DNA of 64,000 bases. Source: Simmondsia chinensis (Eukaryota > Streptophyta > Magnoliopsida > Caryophyllales > Simmondsiaceae). The translations under genes and the position numbers were made by a program. The notes beneath the pieces were generated by a model, which was not told where the DNA came from, did no database searches, and saw nothing but the letters and a program-made list of their open reading frames with translations. Shown piece by piece: positions 58,376-64,000 of this stretch (position 1 is its first letter; every line of letters starts with the position of its first letter). The stretch is from the NCBI GenBank assembly GCA_018398585.1, contig JAGTTD010000013.1:5552492-5616491 (forward strand), written 5' to 3'.

Positions 58376-59759
58376 ATAGTTATAAAAAGCCAATTTTGGC
58401 CGATGATAATGATCTCTATAAACTTGTGTTACAACCAAAAATAACCTTTTTGAAGTACTTATTATGACTGGGTGGTACACAAATTCTTACAGGCTCATTT
58501 TTATTGGTTTTCCTTGCTTTGGAATCCTACCAAAAGGCAAAAGCTTGTTACGCGTATGATCGGATTTCTGTAGTCTTACTGTGAAATTATGGTTTTAGAG
58601 TCTAAAATTTTTAATTTTGCTTTTAATTTTATTTCAAGGGAGAAACATTCTTTCTTTTTTTTTTTTTTTAAGAAAATTAGGTTCTATTTCTATTTAAAAG
58701 CTATTTTTTTATAGACCAAACCTTAAGAAAGAAAAATAATAAAATGTTTTTTATTGAAAACACTTTTACACCAAAATAGTACGGCTAAACATATTGTGTT
58801 GGTATATTTGACATACTTAATGCCTTGCAAATGAAACGCTATATGTCTTTTTAAGCGAGAACATTTGCACTTTGGTGTTCAATTGTAAGCGTTGAGTTTC
58901 AATTTTGGCTATTATAATAGTGTAGTCGTTGCACATTTTTCCAATTAATAAAGTTTAGGAAGTTCTTTTTAAAACAAAACCGAGTTTGAATTATCATATT
59001 TTTGGTGGTTACGTGGGCTTGTTTAAACACAAGAAGTGTAATGATCTTTGACAAGAAACAAGGGTGTGGAGGAAGATATTTTTCTGGAGCATAAAGATGA
59101 GACTCGGTTACTAGACTAGTGCATAGTGTGTGGACTTCCCGTATAAGCCGGATGAGGTTGCACGATTCTTTCACTGTGTCAAGATGTGGTTGACCCAGAT
59201 TTTGTTTTCTCTCTCCCTTGATTTTTTTCACGTTCCTTTACTGGTGGGTCGTTTTGGTTTTGGTTTTTTGCTCCTTGTGGATGAATTATTTTGGTCCTTT
59301 TTGTTTTGGATGTCATGGTTGTTTGTTGTGGTGCTGTCCATCTTCACCTGTGCACCCTGTCTTCTTTTTTGTTTGCTTTTTGTCGTGGGTGCTTTTCATA
59401 GTTGCTAAATTCGTTACGACATCTTGTATCATCAACCTTTATATTTCAATCTTCTAATTCTCTTTCACATCCCCTTTCCCTTTTAGATTTTATCGCTTTT
59501 TGTTCCGCATATCTAGGTTATGGCGGGTGAATTATGCAGACCTTGTACATATAATTTTCACTTTTCACTGACACTGAGCATCAATTTCTAATTATCCAAA
59601 AAAAAGAAAAAAAGTTAACATCACTACTGTACGTATATTGAAGTTGGTGCTAAAACGTCATTATTTAGAGCACACTATTCCAAATTGACAGTTAAAACAT
59701 GGATGCTCTAAATTTTATGTACGTGTATTTGTATCGCTCGTTACTCTCTCGTAGTCCTA
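58376..59759. other. Intergenic, possible LINE remnant
   Basis: No gene recognised. GT-rich sequence at 59200-59400 precedes a LINE-like 3' end at 59895 and may belong to it. Confidence 0.3.
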
Positions 59760-59897
59760 TTTTTTTGGTTTGAGATATTGTCTTGATTTTATATCTTTTT
59801 TATTCCTATTTTTGTACCGGTTGCTTAGGTCTCGCTTGTTCGAGCAGCTTGTCTTGTACTACGACTTTGTCGCTAATTATAAACAAAAAAAAAAAAA
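59760..59897 (+). mobile_element. LINE 3' end
   Basis: ACGACTTTGTCGCTAATTAT then AAACAAAAAAAAAAAAA is a poly-A-terminated end resembling that of the minus-strand LINE at 60118 (CTCTGTCGCTAATTGTC then AAAAAATAAAA). Confidence 0.45.
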
Positions 59898-60117
59898 GTG
59901 AAGCTTAATTAGAGCACTTTTAGGATATGAAAGGAAGGTTCCAAACGTGCATCTTATTAGTCACGTGGTCCACATTCTTTAACTTTCTATCATAATTTTA
60001 TCTTAGATTCCATTTAGTGCTTCCTTGATTGTTTATCTATCTATATAACACAGATTTCATATGCTTATATTTTTGACACTTGTTTGTTTAGTTTAAGTCC
60101 TACTTAACCCATATATA

Positions 60118-61075
60118 CATTTTATTTTTTGACAATTAGCGACAGAGTTGCTAACAAAACAGGTCACTCGACCAAGCGAGACTTGAGTCCACCCGTGAAA
60201 GAACAGGGACGAAATAGCGCCGTCATCCCGATTCCCCCTACTCCTCTTTTTCTTTTTGCCAGAGGCCTTAGCCGGATTCCGCGCACTATTCCTGGGCGAC
60301 ATGTCCTTCAAGAAGTCTTGAAGCTCCTGCTTCTCCTTCTCTTTCATCTTGCGCTTCAATGCTCGCCTACCCCTTTTTGTCGTCTGCACTTTATCCTTTT
60401 TCCTTCGATTTGTGCCGGGCCCCTCCATAAACGGGCCGGGCACATGGTTGTTCCCTGGTCTACTCACTTCTGTATGCGGGAGACTGAGCAAGTCGTTTGG
60501 TTCAAATCCTGGTGGGAACTCAGGGTCAGAGGCTGCGGAATCATTATCACTCGCGGTATCCCGAATTTCGTTTTCGTGAGGCGATATGTGAGCATGGGTT
60601 TGTATTGTACCAGCTTTATCACTTCCATCCCACGGGAGGATTAGGGGAAGATGCTGATTTTCTCAAGCCTCCAGGAGCGGTATTTGAGCCACAGACTGGA
60701 CAGTGGTAGGGAGTAGTAAGTCGCGCAGGAAAATGTAGTCCAAGTCCCATCTCCCAAAGTACTGTCCATCGATATGTATAGAGATCTGTCCCAACGATTG
60801 CCCTAAGACCCTCACACCTTCATTCGAAGGCCTTGAAGGAGGAGTTCCCGCCTCCTCACAATCGTCCAACGCTTTTGTCATCTGCACTGGAAGAGGTTTG
60901 ATCCTTGGGGAAACCCATGCTACTGTGGTGCAATAATTGTCAGGATAGGACTGCGAGAAGAAAGGGACATGTTCCCTTGCCAATCTGGCCGAGGCCGCCA
61001 TAGCAACAACTCCGGGTGAGTAGTTAGGGATCATCTCAGAATTGCCTTCTTTGACAAGCACCAGATGGGATCCCC
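60118..61075 (-). mobile_element. Second LINE copy, ORF1 C-terminal part joined to 3' end, no ORF2
   Basis: On the minus strand an ORF1 piece with LVLVKEGNSEMIPNYSPGVV (compare LIFVKEGNSELIPSYSAEVI in the copy at 19778-21615) and REHVPFFSQSYPDN, then FPPGFEPNDL and a Lys-rich tail RRALKRKMKEKEKQELQDFL (compare the similar block in the first copy). Within about 110 bp of the ORF1 end comes the 3' terminus GTCGCTAATTGTC and poly-A. As in the first copy, there is no reverse transcriptase between ORF1 and tail. The copy is 5'-truncated. Confidence 0.65.
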
Positions 61076-61082
61076 CACATAC

Positions 61083-61960
61083 ATATATAAATACATTTTT
61101 TGGCTTTATACTGTATTTACAGCTATTTCTTTGATTGATGTTTTTATATGAGAAATTTACAACCTGCATGGACTTACCGAGGAGATCATATCCAACGGCG
61201 ATCCCATTTAAACTAGCAATTTGTGGAGTGAACTGCTCCGAATTCAAGGATTAGAGTTTCGCTGCTCCATTGTTTATCATCCACAAACTGACGATCAAAC
61301 TGAAGTTTTAAATTAGTACTTGGAAATTTATTTGCGTTGTATGTATTTTGAATGGCTTGCCTTAGCTGAATGGCGTTATGTTCCAGTTACCATTCAGCTA
61401 CACATAATACTCCATATGACTTAGCATATGGACAACCCCCACCTGTTCATTTGCCTTGTCTTTCAGGTGAATATGTGAATCTGGTGGTTGCAATCGGAGC
61501 TTTCAAGCTCTTGAGAATGCAATTAAGGTCCTATGATGCTGCCGTCATTGATCCCAAAATTGGATGACGGAGTTAGTTGACCAAAAATGAAGTAAATGTT
61601 TGTTTAATAGGGGTGACCAGGTATACTTAAAACTACATCTCTATTAATAAACACGTTATACAACAAAAGAATGACCCATAAGCTATCGCCTCAATAGTAT
61701 GGACCCCTTTTGAGTTGCAATCAATTTGGTTGCTTACAAACTTGATCTACCCGGAAAAGCGAGCATACATCCGGTATTTCATGTTTCATTACTTGAGCAA
61801 CATCTTGGATAACCATTAGTTGGGCCGACCATTCTAGACGACTAGTCAAACGAACACTCATATGTTTTCCTGAAGCTATTCTTGAATGTTTCATGGCTCG
61901 ATGTTGCAATTAGGCCATCACTAAAGTGTGTGAAATGACAAGAAAAACTATATATATGAG
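61083..61960 (+). pseudogene. Ty3/Gypsy integrase and C-terminal remnant
   Basis: Reading through stops and frameshifts: TVFTAISLIDVFI, then NLHGLTEEIISNGDPI, TSNLWSELLRIQG, VYHPQTDDQTEVLN, YLEIYLRCM, then a TPYDLAYGQPPPVHLP block (61412-61460), and further on TNLIYPEKRAYIRYFMFHYL. These match the plant Ty3/Gypsy integrase order HGxPxxIxSDRDPxFTS, AYHPQTDGQTEVVN, TPFxxVYGRxPP and YKLxLPxxxRIHPVFHVSxL. It cannot be translated as one protein. The LINE at 60118-61075 cuts its left side. Confidence 0.7.
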
Positions 61961-62098
61961 CACAGCATCCAGGAACTTTATATAGACATCAAGTAACATT
62001 TTCTCACGGACAAGTGTTTCCTCTAACAAAGAGTACTGATGCATACACAATTAGGCCTAGGTCCACTGATAAGAGCGACACTCTTAAGTATCCTTACT

Positions 62099-62099
62099 C

Positions 62100-62136
<37 letters not shown>

Positions 62137-62138
62137 GA
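62099..62138. repeat. (TA)n and (TATG)n microsatellite
   Basis: About 12 TA units followed by three to four TATG units. Confidence 0.9.
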
Positions 62139-62325
62139 TGTATATATTAAAATGTATGTTAGTATATTTGGAAATTGTAATAAAAATATTTAAAAAAAAA
62201 AAGAAAAAGAAAAAGGTGCAGCCACGCCTAAGAGTTACAGCTGACATGAAGAAACTGGAGAGCATGATCATATGGTGGCTCCCTGACCATTTCACCTGCA
62301 TATACATTACTACTTTTTTTTATTC

Positions 62326-63048
62326 AACAATTAATCTAAAAATAACTCAACTCTATTTTCTAACAAAAAAATAACGCAACTCTAACTTTTTCTACTAAAA
62401 AATAACCAAATTCTAAAATTAATCTAAAAATAACCCAATTCTAAAAATTTGATTTAAAAAATACTGAATTGTGATGCTCCAATAATATATTTTTCTTTTA
62501 CGTATTTTTGGTTTGGCTTGTTCTTTGTTGCTATGTTGCTTGTTCTTTGTAGACGGTCTCATTTAGTAAACGAGCTGAGCAAGCACAGATATACGGCCCG
62601 GTTAGATAAATGATACCAATATCAAGCTGGTCTCATTTAGTTAACGAGCCGAGCCGAGAGCCGATCAAGCTGTGGTTCGGCTCGGCTCGGCTCATTTGCA
62701 ACCCTAGTTCTCTGATTGTATTTCTCGGTTGTTTTGCTTGTTCTTTGCCCAGGGATGTTGCCTTTTTATGGGGTTGTACTCGATTATCGGAAAAACGTAT
62801 TTTTAGTTTGGTTAGGTGAGAAAAGAAATCAAGCCAAACCAAAAATACGCAGAAGAAAAATATATAGTCGGAGCATCAAATCACACGCCATGGTTAGCCA
62901 TCAATTCCGTATTTTTTTTAATTAATTTTAGAGTTTGGTTATTTTTTGGTACAAAAGTTAGAGTTGGGTTATTTTTTAGTTAGAAATTAAAATTGGGTTA
63001 TTTTTTGGTATATTGACATGTAGTTAGGTTATTCTTAGATTAATTGTT
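62326..63048. mobile_element. Long foldback element with internal GGCTCG repeat
   Basis: Left arm AACAATTAATCTAAAAATAA, AAATAACGCAACTCTAACTT, GATGCTCCAATAATATATTT, CGTATTTTTGGTTTGGCTTG (to 62521) pairs with the right arm CAAGCCAAACCAAAAATACG (62833), AAATATATAGTCGGAGCATC, AGAGTTGGGTTATTTTTTAG, TTATTCTTAGATTAATTGTT. Each arm is about 200 bp and contains short direct repeats of AAAAAATAACCCAA type. The centre carries a CGAGCCGAGCCGAG / CGGCTCGGCTCGGCTC block. No coding capacity; no clear target duplication. Confidence 0.65.
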
Positions 63049-63059
63049 ATTTTTTATTA

Positions 63060-64000
63060 TGTGCTAATGTTTCATTACAAGAAAATACGGAAAATAGTTA
63101 TATTTTAATTATTGGTTACATTGGCACACATCACTTAATGCATGTACACTTTGGAATTCAAGCTATTGTGGATGATATAAATCTGTTGAGTGTCCCGTTT
63201 AATCAAGTCTCTTTTTGTGATGTAGCGCAAAAATGCAAAAATTTGGGAAATGGAAGATTCAACGGCTTTTCTTTAAATTTCTATTATTAAAACAAATAGA
63301 AATAAAGGGGAAATTTTACTTCATTCTCACAACTCGAGAAGTAGGAAAAACATATAAAAATATGAAAAATATCTAAGAAATTGAATGCTAAATATAAAAC
63401 TCTAACCAACTCTCTCTTTAAATAGAAGAGCTTTCCTGACTAGATTCAAATTAATACAAATTTTAAATTAAATACCTATATAAAGATCAACGGCAAAGAT
63501 TAGCTATTTGAGTACTCATTTAGCAATCCGTGTGATCATCCTAGAATAAAAGGCTAAAATTAAGAACAAAATAACTAATAATTATCTACTAATTAAGTAT
63601 CCTACTAAACGTCAGCCTCTTCCATCCGCTTCTTCCAGAGAACTCACCAAGCCTTTCATCTCGCCTATTCCAACCCGTCAAGCTTCCCATCTTGTCAACG
63701 CCAACCCTCCTAGACTCGTCTGACTTGTAAACCACCAAAAGTGCAGCTGCATCATTTCGTCATTATTATATAGATGCACATAGATTGATAGATCAGTCAG
63801 CTAGCATAGGGCATGAAGGGTTTGGTGTTATGCTATGGGGTTTTTCTTTGCACAGGGCTCTCCTTTTTCTTACTTGTACTGATGTCTTAGGATTTCTTTT
63901 GAAAAGAGAAATTCTCTAAGGTTTTGTCCTTAACATTTAAAAAAAAAAAGGTACAATTTGGAATTCAACATTTGGGATTCGTTGCCGTGGTAAGTGGTAA
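63060..64000. other. Intergenic, nothing recognised
   Basis: AT-rich with a CT-rich stretch at about 63605-63720. No protein, RNA gene or bounded element seen. Confidence 0.45.

Overview
This window is nuclear DNA from a flowering plant, almost certainly a eudicot. It is AT-rich, has long introns with GT-AG borders, and is packed with plant-type SINEs, LINEs, LTR elements and MITEs. I cannot name the species. I find three protein-coding genes. All three are interrupted by many introns, so most open reading frames here are not genes.

Layout. 1-10 kb is repeat DNA: foldback MITEs, a Mutator-like non-autonomous element (2082-3336, 9-bp target duplication), an LTR remnant, and a complete 293-bp SMART/TRIM mini-LTR element (5545-5837, perfect AAAAT duplication). 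10.8-16.1 kb (minus strand) is the 20S proteasome beta-4 (PBD) gene in 3 exons. 16.3-28.1 kb is a transposon nest. It holds an LTR element with a Met-tRNA primer site, a probable Copia LTR split by a LINE that lacks ORF2 (16-bp target duplication), and a 3.54-kb palindromic LTR structure (22282-25821). 28.2-44.9 kb (plus) is the SUV3-type mitochondrial RNA helicase gene in 16 exons. 48.6-54.1 kb (minus) is a Raf-like Ser/Thr kinase (STY13-like) gene in 6 exons. 54.8-64 kb is again repeat DNA: a hAT-like element with an 8-bp duplication, SINEs, a second ORF2-less LINE inside a dead Ty3/Gypsy integrase, and a long foldback element.

The three genes act separately: protein turnover, mitochondrial RNA surveillance and signalling. 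Their order matches what I recall of Arabidopsis At4g14780 (kinase), At4g14790 (SUV3) and At4g14800 (PBD2), so this looks like an old syntenic block inflated by transposons.

The most unusual material is mobile. First, a SINE family whose 5' part is 5S rRNA sequence with the 5S internal promoter, fused to an Au-like SINE body with a (TTG)n tail. Eight copies keep 5S sequence, six of them with visible target duplications of 9-20 bp, and six more are body or tail fragments. Second, the palindromic LTR structure turns around within one base of the 18-nt tRNA-Asp primer-binding site. That is where plus-strand strong-stop DNA ends, which suggests a snap-back reverse-transcription product that then integrated.
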